Shown: piece by piece, positions 46,364 through 54,369 of the stretch
Layout of the letters: each line of letters opens with the position of its first letter
Position numbering within the stretch: the first letter of the stretch is position 1
Origin: Flavobacteriales bacterium
GTDB lineage: Bacteria; Bacteroidota; Bacteroidia; Flavobacteriales_F; PHOS-HE28
Direction of reading: 5' to 3'
DNA length: 64,000 nt
Assembly (NCBI GenBank): GCA_016715995.1
Contig: JADJXF010000008.1
Coordinates: 124,001 to 188,000 of the forward strand
Translations under genes and position numbers: made by a program
The notes under the pieces: generated by a model
Seen by the model: only the letters and a program-made list of their open reading frames with translations
Database searches by the model: none
Told to the model about the DNA's origin: nothing

Positions 46364-46440
46364 GTTGTCGGTTGTCAGTTGTCGGTCACACGATCCATAA
46401 CGCACAAGCCTTTGGCGACGGACAACTGTCAACCGACAAC
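46364..46440. repeat. Long inverted repeat built of TGTCNGTTG heptamers, between gmd and fcl
   Basis: Arms 46364-46387 and 46417-46440 are reverse complements over 24 bases with two mismatches, separated by 29 bases. Each arm is itself made of near-repeats of GTTGTCGGTTGTCAG type. It lies in the 93-base gap inside an otherwise tight operon. No T tract follows, so it is not a simple terminator. Confidence 0.8.
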
Positions 46441-46449
46441 GTGATCTGA

Positions 46450-47571
46450 TCACTCGTTCTCGTGCAGGATACTGTGGCCGCCCTTCTTCAGGTACACGTC
46501 GCGTTCGAAGAGCCTCAGGTCGCTGGCCACCATCTCCTTCACCAGGTCCTTCAACTCGTACTTGTGCTTCCAACCGAGCAGCTTGCGCGCCTTGGTGGGA
46601 TCGCCCTCCAGGTGGTCCACCTCCGCAGGCCGGTAGTAGCGCGGGTCGATGGCGACGAGCACCTTTCCGGTCTTCCGGTCGATGCCGCGTTCCTTCGCGC
46701 CCTTTCCCTTCCATTCGAGCTTGATGCCCACCTCACCGAAGGCCAGGTCGATGAAGTGGCGCACGGTGTACGTCTTACCGGTCGCGAGCACGAAGTCCTC
46801 CGGTCGCTTGTACTGTAGCATCATCCACATGCCCTCCACATAGTCCTTGGCATGACCCCAGTCGCGTTTCGCGTCGAGGTTGCCCAGGTAAAGGGCCTCC
46901 TGCAGACCGAGTTTGATCTTGGCTACGGCCCGGGTAATCTTTCGCGTCACGAAGGTCTCCCCGCGCAACGGGCTCTCGTGATTGAACAGGATGCCGTTGC
47001 AAGCGAACATGCCGTAGCTCTCACGATAGTTCTTGGTAATCCAGAAGCCATAAAGCTTCGCCACGCCGTAGGGGCTGCGCGGGTGGAAAGGCGTCTCCTC
47101 GTTCTGCGCATGATGGCGCACGCCACCGTACAGCTCGCTTGTGCTGGCCTGATAGAACTTGGTCTTCTTCTCTAGTCCGAGCGTGCGGATGGCCTCCAGG
47201 AAGCGGAGCGTGCCGATGGCATCGGCGTTGGCGGTGTACTCAGGAAGCTCGAAGCTCACGGCCACATGGCTCTGCGCGGCCAGGTTGTAAATCTCGTCCG
47301 GCTGGGTCTGCTGCACCAGGCGCAGGCAGGTGACGCTGTCGGTGAGGTCGCCGTAATGCAGATGGAAGGGCTTTCCCTTCTCGTGCGTGTCGTGGTACAG
47401 GTGGTCGATGCGCGCGGTGTTGAACATTGAACTGCGGCGTTTGATGCCATGCACCTCGTAGCCCTTGTTCAGCAGGAACTCGCTGAGGTACGCCCCATCC
47501 TGCCCGGTGACGCCCGTGATGAGGGCCACTTTGCGCTTTCCTTTCTTCGATGGCTTGTTCTTCTTCGACAT
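46450..47571 (-). CDS. gmd: GDP-mannose 4,6-dehydratase
   Basis: 373 residues. It converts GDP-mannose to GDP-4-keto-6-deoxymannose. Seen: dinucleotide motif LITGVTGQDGAYLSEFLL (about 18-35), RRSSMFNTARIDHLY, SHVAVSFELPEYTANADAIG and catalytic YxxxK in SPYGVAKLYGFW. A basic 12-residue leader (SKKNKPSKKGKRK) precedes the fold, not seen in most homologues; the ATG used is the only good start. Starts 4 bases after the CysQ-like gene, so one operon. Confidence 0.96.
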   Translation of the reverse strand: MSKKNKPSKKGKRKVALITGVTGQDGAYLSEFLLNKGYEVHGIKRRSSMFNTARIDHLYHDTHEKGKPFHLHYGDLTDSVTCLRLVQQTQPDEIYNLAAQSHVAVSFELPEYTANADAIGTLRFLEAIRTLGLEKKTKFYQASTSELYGGVRHHAQNEETPFHPRSPYGVAKLYGFWITKNYRESYGMFACNGILFNHESPLRGETFVTRKITRAVAKIKLGLQEALYLGNLDAKRDWGHAKDYVEGMWMMLQYKRPEDFVLATGKTYTVRHFIDLAFGEVGIKLEWKGKGAKERGIDRKTGKVLVAIDPRYYRPAEVDHLEGDPTKARKLLGWKHKYELKDLVKEMVASDLRLFERDVYLKKGGHSILHENE

Positions 47572-47575
47572 GGTG

Positions 47576-48421
47576 CTATGCTTCTGCGTGTTGGACGATG
47601 AACCAGTTGTTCACCAGCGATGCCTTGTTGTAACGCATCGGCGAGCCGGTGGTGATATCAATGAGCTGTCGACCCGCCTCGTTCACGATAGCGTGGCCCG
47701 CTGCTGTGTCCCATTCCATGGTAGGGGCGTAGCGCGGATAGGCGTCGGCAACGCCCTCGGCCACCAAGCAGATCTTCAACGCGCTGCCCATGCTGGTAAG
47801 GGCCACGGCGCCGTGCCGCTCTTCCATCTTGCGGATGTAGGCCTCGGTCTCCGGACTGGGGTGCGAGCGGCTGGCGACGATGGTGAAAGCGGAACGCTGG
47901 ATCGGCAAGGGCAATCGGTCGCTTAGGGCGGCCCGCTCATACGCCTGGGCGGCGTTATGGGTTGCCGCATCCTGCTGACGATAGGCCCCGCCGCCCTCCC
48001 AAGCAAAGTAGAGCACGTCCTTCACTGGCACATAGAGCACGCCGGCGATTGGCTTCGCGGCACCCAACGGCCCAGCAGGCTTGGCATCGCGCTCCATCAA
48101 GGCGATGTTCACGGTGAACTCTCCGTTGCGCTTCACGAACTCCTTGGTGCCATCGAGCGGGTCCACGAGCCAGTAGCTGGCCCACGATTGTCGTTCACTC
48201 GCAGGCAGTTCGTGGCCCTCCTCACTGAGCACTGGCAAGCCGGTCTTCCTTAGGATCTCAACAATGGTGGCGTGCGCCCTCCGGTCTGCCTCCGTGAGCG
48301 GGCTCCGATCGGGCTTCACGTCGGCTGTGAATTCGGTGCCATACACCTCCAGAATCGCCCGCCCCGCTTCCAAGGCAGCCTCAATGGCCACGCCCATATA
48401 AGAGACCAGCTCAGCCGACAT
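47576..48421 (-). CDS. cysQ: CysQ-like 3'(2'),5'-bisphosphate nucleotidase
   Basis: 281 residues. Inositol-monophosphatase fold: metal ligands in LPVLSEEGHE (Glu67-68), WLVDPLDGTKEF (Asp87, Asp90, Thr92) and MEWDTAAGHAIVNEAG near the C-terminus. CysQ recycles PAP, a by-product of sulfate assimilation and of sulfotransferases. The N-terminal extension in the same frame lacks homology and runs through a promoter box, so ATG at MSAELVSY was used. That box, TACCTTTG, sits 6 bases before the ATG, predicting little or no leader. Confidence 0.9.
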   Translation of the reverse strand: MSAELVSYMGVAIEAALEAGRAILEVYGTEFTADVKPDRSPLTEADRRAHATIVEILRKTGLPVLSEEGHELPASERQSWASYWLVDPLDGTKEFVKRNGEFTVNIALMERDAKPAGPLGAAKPIAGVLYVPVKDVLYFAWEGGGAYRQQDAATHNAAQAYERAALSDRLPLPIQRSAFTIVASRSHPSPETEAYIRKMEERHGAVALTSMGSALKICLVAEGVADAYPRYAPTMEWDTAAGHAIVNEAGRQLIDITTGSPMRYNKASLVNNWFIVQHAEA

Positions 48422-48426
48422 GCGGC

Positions 48427-48434
48427 CAAAGGTA
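48427..48434 (-). promoter_or_regulatory. -7 box placed to give a leaderless cysQ transcript
   Basis: Minus strand TACCTTTG, exact TAnnTTTG, ends 5 bases before the cysQ start codon. With the usual 4-6 bases from the box to the start site, transcription would begin at or next to the ATG. Confidence 0.5.
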
Positions 48435-48498
48435 CCGGCGCACACGCGAGATGGCCCTCTCGCATCGGGCCATGGCAATCGATTCCGTGCGGGAATCC

Positions 48499-48648
48499 CT
48501 ACTTCCCAAGGATCTTGAACATCCCGGTGCCGCAAACGGGGCAGGTGCCCTTCATCGCTTTACGGCCATTCGCCATCTCCACTTGCTTGGGGTCCTTCAT
48601 CTCACGCTTGGCTTTGCACTTCACGCAATAGGCTTCAACGGCTGGCAT
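48499..48648 (-). CDS. DUF5679-like small zinc-ribbon protein
   Basis: 49 residues from ATG at MPAVEAYC. Two CxxC pairs (YCVKCKAKR and GTCPVCGTGMF) are set 28 residues apart, the size and pattern of small bacterial zinc ribbons of the DUF5679 type. Lys-rich in between, so nucleic-acid contact is possible but not shown. The longer frame upstream adds eleven non-family residues. It lies alone between cysQ and the T9SS OB-fold gene on the same strand. Confidence 0.82.
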   Translation of the reverse strand: MPAVEAYCVKCKAKREMKDPKQVEMANGRKAMKGTCPVCGTGMFKILGK

Positions 48649-48821
48649 GGTCGTAAGGGATTTGGTTGAACGTGTGGGCAAGGTATCCGTGAGGTCGGGT
48701 CAGGGAGACTTGATGGTCCGCAGGTTATCAACAGCGGTTCAACGCCCGTTGATGCGATTGGGCGCCTTCGCCGCGGATTGACCCGACGTGTTCGAGCAGG
48801 AACACACCGAATCCAGCCTTC

Positions 48822-48863
48822 GCAGGAACGCCCGACCGGTGTGCACCGGTCGGGCGTTCCTGC
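48822..48863. terminator. Strong 19-base-pair hairpin after the T9SS OB-fold gene
   Basis: GCAGGAACGCCCGACCGGT and its perfect complement enclose GTGC, starting 15 bases after the stop of the minus-strand gene ending at 48878. No T tract follows, but the position and stability point to transcription end or 3' protection of that operon. Confidence 0.65.
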
Positions 48864-48877
48864 GCTATTTCCTGCGC

Positions 48878-50218
48878 CTAGTGCTGCACCACGAAACGAG
48901 CCTGCCCAAGCAGCGTGTTCGTTCCCAGACGGAGCACATATGCTCCATTCGGCAAGTCACCAACTAAAAGGCTGCTGCCCGACCAGTTCCCGCTGCGCAC
49001 CAACCGGCCAGTGGCGTCGGAGATGGTGTAGTCGAAACGACCGGAACCAGCCATGGGTGATTCCAAACGAATGGACTCCGACGCCGGATTGGGGGAGAGC
49101 ATAATCGCGGCATGCACCAAGTCATTGATGCCGGTCACCAGTTCCACGTCCGATGCGAAACGCGGCAGGATGCGCCATTCGCTGAAGGAGAACTGCAGCA
49201 CCCCCGTGATGTTATAAGTCTCTCCCACCACGAACGGGTGCGCGTAGATCACATCGTCCACGAGCACCGGGCCGCTGCCGTCATTCACGGTGTACTGCCC
49301 AAAGGAGCCCTGCGAGATGCATTCAGCGGCGTTCGCCTTCACGAACACGCTCTCATACGGCTCCGTGTTCCCTTGGGCCGTGGTGATCACCGTGGGGGTG
49401 AGCGCGTTACCGGCGCTGTTCACGGTGATGTTCGATACCGACGCCAGCTGCGACTGTCCATTGAATTCCGTTACCGAGCCGGTAACTGTCACAGCATCGC
49501 CGATCGCCAGACCCGTGAGCGTGCCGAAGATGAAGAGGCCCGTCCAAGGCCCGCTGCCATCCTGGATGAAGAATCCGTTCGCCACCAGGCCGGATACCAC
49601 GCCAGTGGTGATCACCAAGGTGCCCGCCAGCGGAGAAGCGCCATCCGGTGCGGTGGTCTCCTGGATTTCCACGATGGTTGCCGGGGTAGGCGGGTTCACC
49701 GCCATTGCGGTGATGGTCACATCGTCCACCACCAGATGCTCGGGCTCGACGGTGCTCTGCACGCTCAGGATGAACTCCGCATCCGTGGCATTCATCACGG
49801 CGGTGATGTTCAGCACGACTTCCTGCCATGTGTTCCCGGTGATGCTCACGAAGCCGGTAGGGTTGTACGGCGCGTATCCCGAGCCGGTAGGGCGGCCATC
49901 GTACAGGCCAATCCGAATCTGCCCTTCGCCGCGCACCCAGAAGCGAACCTCGTACTCTTGGTTGGCAACCACTGTCTGCACCTGGGTGGTGAAGCGTTGG
50001 TGACCGGTGCTGGCTTTGGTGAGGCGCACCGCGCTGGTGCCGCCGTGGACATCGGTGTTGACCTGGGCCACGCCGCTCTGCGGCAGATTGCTCCGGACGC
50101 CATACCAATCGGTGGGCAGGCCTGCGGCCCAATCCTCGAAGCCGCTGGTGAAGATGACCTGACCCTGCACGCTCGCGGCGAGAGCGGTGGCCAGGCAGAA
50201 AAGAGTAAAGTGCTTCAT
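48878..50218 (-). CDS. T9SS-exported protein with carbohydrate-binding-like and OB-fold domains
   Basis: 446 residues. The signal peptide ends VQGQ. Residues 20-165 form a jelly-roll like those in carbohydrate-binding modules (FTSGFEDWAAGLPTDWYG ... EHLVVDDVTITAM). Residues 175-355 resemble the OB-fold part found with secreted nucleases (TIVEIQETTA, TGVVSGLVANGFFIQDGSG, VTVTGSVTEFNGQSQL). The last 75 residues are a type A T9SS sorting domain (MLSPNPASESIRLESP ... LVGDLPNGAYVLRL). No nuclease catalytic domain is present. Third gene of the TonB operon, 27 bases after the DUF5689 gene. Confidence 0.8.
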   Translation of the reverse strand: MKHFTLFCLATALAASVQGQVIFTSGFEDWAAGLPTDWYGVRSNLPQSGVAQVNTDVHGGTSAVRLTKASTGHQRFTTQVQTVVANQEYEVRFWVRGEGQIRIGLYDGRPTGSGYAPYNPTGFVSITGNTWQEVVLNITAVMNATDAEFILSVQSTVEPEHLVVDDVTITAMAVNPPTPATIVEIQETTAPDGASPLAGTLVITTGVVSGLVANGFFIQDGSGPWTGLFIFGTLTGLAIGDAVTVTGSVTEFNGQSQLASVSNITVNSAGNALTPTVITTAQGNTEPYESVFVKANAAECISQGSFGQYTVNDGSGPVLVDDVIYAHPFVVGETYNITGVLQFSFSEWRILPRFASDVELVTGINDLVHAAIMLSPNPASESIRLESPMAGSGRFDYTISDATGRLVRSGNWSGSSLLVGDLPNGAYVLRLGTNTLLGQARFVVQH

Positions 50219-50245
50219 GTCGTCAGGGGGTGTTGGTTAAGGTGA

Positions 50246-51520
50246 TTATTGGATCACCACGTCGTCGATGCGGAGGTTCGTCGTCTGACCATTGGGTCCG
50301 CTGCCGGTGTAGCGGAAGCCCACCACGAAGGGGCCGGTATACCCCGCAGGCAGTGCCGTGCTAAGGTCGACGGCACCGCTGTTAACCCATACCTGATCGG
50401 CCGTGGAGGGCGTGGCATAGGTGCAGGCGACGGGCGTCCAATTCGCGGTGGCCAGGTTGGCGATGTTGTAATTGGTGCTGACGAAGAGGCCGAACGGATC
50501 GTGCGCGGCAACCCCGAAGCCCCGCTGCGAGCGGAAGCTCAGCACCATGCCCGGCTGGTGGGTGAGCACCGGGGAAATGAGCCAGCTCACGTCGCTGGCA
50601 TTGCTCGAAGCGAAAGCTGTGGCCTGAGCGGCCATGTCGCCGCTCACGCTGGTGCCGCGCCAATAGCGGTTCCCGGTCTGGGGCTGGTTGATCCAACAGG
50701 CCAAGCTGAGGTCCACATTGGCCACGGCCGAGGTGAAGTCCTCGGTCACCGTTGACACGGGGTCGCAGAGCTCGGGGAATGGGTCGCACCGATCACCGGT
50801 GAGCTGCACCTCGTTGATGTTGCGGATGAAGAGTTGCATTTCGTCATCGAACTGGCCCACGACCGCAACGAAGCTGCCATTGCCCGAGGGAAGCGGCTGT
50901 CCGGCGAAATTCGCGTAACCGCTGTTCCGCACGATGATGCTGCCGCTGCAATCACTGAGCGTCCGATTGACGGTCTGCTGGGTGGCCGCGTCGGCATAGG
51001 TCTGCCCCACCTCGCTCTGGATGAACTCCACGCCTTCCAATCGAATCAGCTTGCCTTGCATGGCGGGCGTGATCTGCGCTATGGTCACGGTCTGCGGCAA
51101 CTTCTGCACGCCCACCGCCTGCTTCACGGTGTTATTATCGACGTCCACGCTATCAAGCTGCAGCAAACCTCGGTAACTGCTGAGCACGGTGCCGGGCAGG
51201 TAGATTCGGATGCTGTCACCCTGGTAAAGTCCACCGGAGTTGAGCAGTCGGAGCACGATCGCGCCGGTGTGGTCCTGCACATAGATGTTCTTGTACAGGT
51301 TGCCGTTCTCCTCGTCGGCAGTGACCACGGCGTATACGCTGCTGTCGCCGCCGAAGCGCACTGGTATGCCTGTGACTGGATCGAACAAGGCGCGCAGTTG
51401 GGCTACGGTGAGCACCTCGCCAACCGGAAGGGTGCGGACGGGTGGCGTATCCAAGTCCTTCTCGCAGGAAATGAGCAGACCGGCCACTGCGGCCGTGAAC
51501 AGGAGATTGCGGATGATCAT
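50246..51520 (-). CDS. DUF5689-type surface lipoprotein with a choice-of-anchor J-like end
   Basis: 424 residues. Lipobox GLLISCEKD at about residue 19. Residues 35-245 match the DUF5689 pattern (VYAVVTADEENGNLYKNIYVQD; VVGQFDDEMQLFIRNINEVQL), with OB-like strands. Residues 260-424 look like a choice-of-anchor J domain (TVTEDFTSAVANVDLSLACW ... WLISPVLTHQPGMVLSF ... LRIDDVVIQ). Such lipoproteins typically pair with a TonB-dependent receptor as a surface ligand-binding lid. The receptor gene is 18 bases upstream, supporting this. Confidence 0.85.
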   Translation of the reverse strand: MIIRNLLFTAAVAGLLISCEKDLDTPPVRTLPVGEVLTVAQLRALFDPVTGIPVRFGGDSSVYAVVTADEENGNLYKNIYVQDHTGAIVLRLLNSGGLYQGDSIRIYLPGTVLSSYRGLLQLDSVDVDNNTVKQAVGVQKLPQTVTIAQITPAMQGKLIRLEGVEFIQSEVGQTYADAATQQTVNRTLSDCSGSIIVRNSGYANFAGQPLPSGNGSFVAVVGQFDDEMQLFIRNINEVQLTGDRCDPFPELCDPVSTVTEDFTSAVANVDLSLACWINQPQTGNRYWRGTSVSGDMAAQATAFASSNASDVSWLISPVLTHQPGMVLSFRSQRGFGVAAHDPFGLFVSTNYNIANLATANWTPVACTYATPSTADQVWVNSGAVDLSTALPAGYTGPFVVGFRYTGSGPNGQTTNLRIDDVVIQ

Positions 51521-51538
51521 CGGAGGTGTCGAGGTCGA

Positions 51539-54097
51539 TTAGAAGCTGAAGGTCACCATGGCGAAGTAATTCCGCCCGAAGAGGTAGCTGTACTTGGGCG
51601 GGAACTTGTCCACCTGCATGCGCTCGTAGCGCAACTGCTCGAATCCGCCCACGCGGAACTCCTGGTTGTCGAGCAGGTTGCTCACCGAGAGGTTCACGGC
51701 CAGGCGGTACTTGCGCTGGAAGAGCCAGCTCTTGCCGGCGAAGAGGTCCACGGTCATCTGGTCGTCGAGCCGGGTCTGTTCGAGCAATTCGTTCCACTGC
51801 GGATCGCTGGTCACCAGGTTCTCCAGGGCTTCATTCGTGCGCCGGTCCGGATTGGGGTCGAGGTAGATGTTCGCGAACCAATTGGCGCTCACACCGGCGA
51901 ACCAGAACTTGGGCGAGCTGTACTTCAGCCCCAGCGATGCCGCGCTCTGCGGCATGCCACCGACCCTGTAGCCCTGCCAGAACACGCGGCGGTCCTGTGC
52001 GAAGATCTCGTCGCTGTTGTTGCGCGTGATGGTGGCAAGCGGGCGCGAATCATAGGTGTAGTTGCCACCTGCATAGACCGCGGTCATCTGCCAGGTGCTG
52101 GTCAGGTTCGCCTCCAGGCCCACCTCCACGCCACGGTGCACCTGGTCCACTCCGGTCATGGCGTAGTTCACGATGGTGAGGAAGTCGTCGTGGTAGTAGC
52201 TGCGGTTCCACACCTGGTCAGCGATGCGGGTCCAATACGCCGTTGCGCGTCCCTTCACACGCGGGGCCTTCAGCACATAGCTCAAATCGCCGCCATAGGT
52301 GGATTCCTGCTTCAGCCCGCTCACCACCGCATCGCGCACGCGCGGTGAGATGAAGGCCGCGTTTCCGGATGGCGGCCGTACGATGTAGGCCGAGTTGGCC
52401 GTGATGAAATGCCGCCCGCTGACCTTGAAGATAATGCCTGCCTTCGCACCGAAGCCCAGGAATCCCTTCTTGTCTGATTCCCCATAGGAATTGTCCGGGA
52501 ATCGGCCATTGCGCAGGTTGCCTTCACGCCAGAACGTTGTTTGCGACAGGTCCACGCCGACATAGGCCTCCAAGCGCGCCCATTTCTTCTCGATCTGCGA
52601 GAACACATTCGCGTAGCTCGTGTGGATGAAGTAGTCATGCCCGAACACATCACCATCACCGACTAATTTATTCGGTGTGTCCAAATCATTCTGCGAGATG
52701 GTGGTGTCGTTGAAATCGCGATCGGCGAACTGGTCGATGTCCAGCCAGAAATCGCCACCCAGCAGGTCATCCACCCGTCGGAAGTAATGCGTGCGCTGCT
52801 TGTGGTAGCTACCGCCAACGGTGAGGTGGGTCCGGTCGTCCAGGTCCTTGTTCCACACACTGTTCAATCCGAAGCGCGTCGGATCGGCGCGTACCTCCTC
52901 CACGATGTACTTGCTGCGGTTGCCCACAACAGTGTTACCGGCAATGCCATTCGCATCTTCCACCTGATAGAGGTTCTTCCCGTTGGCGAAATAGAGCTGG
53001 TCCCAATCAATCTGCCGCGTGTTCACGTCGTTCCTCCATGCGTTCTCCATATCGTCATACAAGTGGCTGTCCTCATAGCGGTAGAAACTCGGCAGGTATC
53101 GGTAGTAGTCCGGACGCGGGTCACGGGCATCGAACCAGTTCAGTCCCGTGAGGCCGTCCCGGCCGAAGGTGTAATAGGCCGAGGTGGTGAGCTTGGCGGC
53201 ATCGCTGAGCTTGAACTGGTGCGTAAGCAGGACCATGGGCTTGTGGTCACGGCTCATCTTGGAGTTGCGCTTCTCTCCGGCCTGGTAGCCCCAGTTCGGG
53301 TTGTAATAAGGCGTGCCCGCCAGGTCATAGGCCTCCTGCACTGCAAGCGCCTGCCTCCCTTGGGAGATCGGCGCACCGAAGCCGCTCAGGCTGACCGTAT
53401 GCCGGTCGTTGAATCGCTTCTCTACACCGGCGTAATAGGCATAGGCGTCGAACGAAGTGCCCTCCACATAGCCCTCATCAGCCCAACGGCGCGAACCGCT
53501 GAAGGCGAAGGCCCAGCCTTTGGCATTCATTCCAGTGGCGTAAGTCACCATCACACGGTTCCGGTAGGCCCGGTTGGCGCTGGCGTAAGAGGTTCGTATG
53601 CCCTTGCGCAGCGAGCTGGCGTTGATGTTGATGTCCGTGGTGCCGCCGATGCTGCCGAACAACTGGCGGCTCGGCCCGATACCCGTCCGCACCTGCATCC
53701 AACGGGTGACATCGTTCAGACCGGCCCAATTGCTCCATACCGCCCAGTTGGTCTCTAGGTCGTTTACACGAACGCCGTTGAGGGAGACCAAGGTGTTCTC
53801 CCCATCGTAGCCGCGGATGCGGAAGCGCGCCTGACCGAAGTTGAAGCCCGCCACGGCAGTGAAGGGGTCGCGCGAGGATTGAAGGATGCCGCTGATGTCC
53901 TGGTTGCCGAGTTCCCCATCGAGATCATCCGTTGTAAGGGTATAGACCGGTGTCCGTGGGTTGTTCCTCACAGTTGAGGTGTCCGTGGCAGGGACATGGA
54001 GCATCGTATCAATCTGGGCCATGCCTGCAATTGCGCAGGCCAGGACCGTCAAAGCGAAGGCGAAGAGCCTGTGTCGGAGGTGGATTGGAAAGGCCAT
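51539..54097 (-). CDS. TonB-dependent outer-membrane receptor
   Basis: 852 residues from ATG at MAFPIHLR. Signal peptide to about residue 28, then a plug domain (DISGILQSSRDPFTAVAGFNFGQARFRIRGYDGENTLVSLNGVRVND) and a barrel ending in aromatic YFAMVTFSF. The N-terminal carboxypeptidase-like domain of SusC proteins is absent, so it is a general TonB receptor rather than SusC. No DUF4480-type feature seen. It heads the receptor/DUF5689/OB-fold operon. Ligand unknown; the neighbours suggest an oligomeric substrate. Confidence 0.92.
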   Translation of the reverse strand: MAFPIHLRHRLFAFALTVLACAIAGMAQIDTMLHVPATDTSTVRNNPRTPVYTLTTDDLDGELGNQDISGILQSSRDPFTAVAGFNFGQARFRIRGYDGENTLVSLNGVRVNDLETNWAVWSNWAGLNDVTRWMQVRTGIGPSRQLFGSIGGTTDININASSLRKGIRTSYASANRAYRNRVMVTYATGMNAKGWAFAFSGSRRWADEGYVEGTSFDAYAYYAGVEKRFNDRHTVSLSGFGAPISQGRQALAVQEAYDLAGTPYYNPNWGYQAGEKRNSKMSRDHKPMVLLTHQFKLSDAAKLTTSAYYTFGRDGLTGLNWFDARDPRPDYYRYLPSFYRYEDSHLYDDMENAWRNDVNTRQIDWDQLYFANGKNLYQVEDANGIAGNTVVGNRSKYIVEEVRADPTRFGLNSVWNKDLDDRTHLTVGGSYHKQRTHYFRRVDDLLGGDFWLDIDQFADRDFNDTTISQNDLDTPNKLVGDGDVFGHDYFIHTSYANVFSQIEKKWARLEAYVGVDLSQTTFWREGNLRNGRFPDNSYGESDKKGFLGFGAKAGIIFKVSGRHFITANSAYIVRPPSGNAAFISPRVRDAVVSGLKQESTYGGDLSYVLKAPRVKGRATAYWTRIADQVWNRSYYHDDFLTIVNYAMTGVDQVHRGVEVGLEANLTSTWQMTAVYAGGNYTYDSRPLATITRNNSDEIFAQDRRVFWQGYRVGGMPQSAASLGLKYSSPKFWFAGVSANWFANIYLDPNPDRRTNEALENLVTSDPQWNELLEQTRLDDQMTVDLFAGKSWLFQRKYRLAVNLSVSNLLDNQEFRVGGFEQLRYERMQVDKFPPKYSYLFGRNYFAMVTFSF

Positions 54098-54188
54098 GCG
54101 GCGCGGTTGTGGACGCGGCAGGCGCCGCATGGGTCGTATCAGTCGTCCTCTCTAGGCGGTACGACAGTGCCGACCTGAAGAAGGACGG

Positions 54189-54196
54189 CAAAAGTA
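54189..54196 (-). promoter_or_regulatory. -7 box for the TonB receptor operon
   Basis: Minus strand TACTTTTG, exact TAnnTTTG, about 90 bases before the receptor start. A start near 54184 gives a leader of about 85 bases. Confidence 0.5.
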
Positions 54197-54323
54197 GCGG
54201 CAGGTTCCCATGGCCGCAGGTTGTTGAGAGGTTAATTCTGCGCGAGCCGATTATCCCGATTATTGCGTTGAAAGGAAGCCACGAATGGACCATCGTAAAC
54301 CACTGAGACGTAACGGGTTTGAA

Positions 54324-54331
54324 TATCTTTG
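54324..54331 (+). promoter_or_regulatory. -7 box for the giant repeat-protein gene
   Basis: TATCTTTG, exact TAnnTTTG, 39 bases before the ATG at 54370. It lies downstream of a possible TTG start at 54319, which argues against that earlier start. No clear -33 element. Confidence 0.5.
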
Positions 54332-54369
54332 GCGACTTGATTCGTAAGCGGGGCGCGCCTTCCCAACCC

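Noticed and set aside
46364..46440. Inverted repeat as a transcription terminator
   Set aside because: It has a 29-base loop and no T tract, and lies between two genes of one pathway.
54319..54369. TTG-initiated extension of the giant repeat protein
   Set aside because: A consensus -7 box at 54324-54331 lies downstream of the TTG, and the added residues precede a good signal peptide start at 54370.
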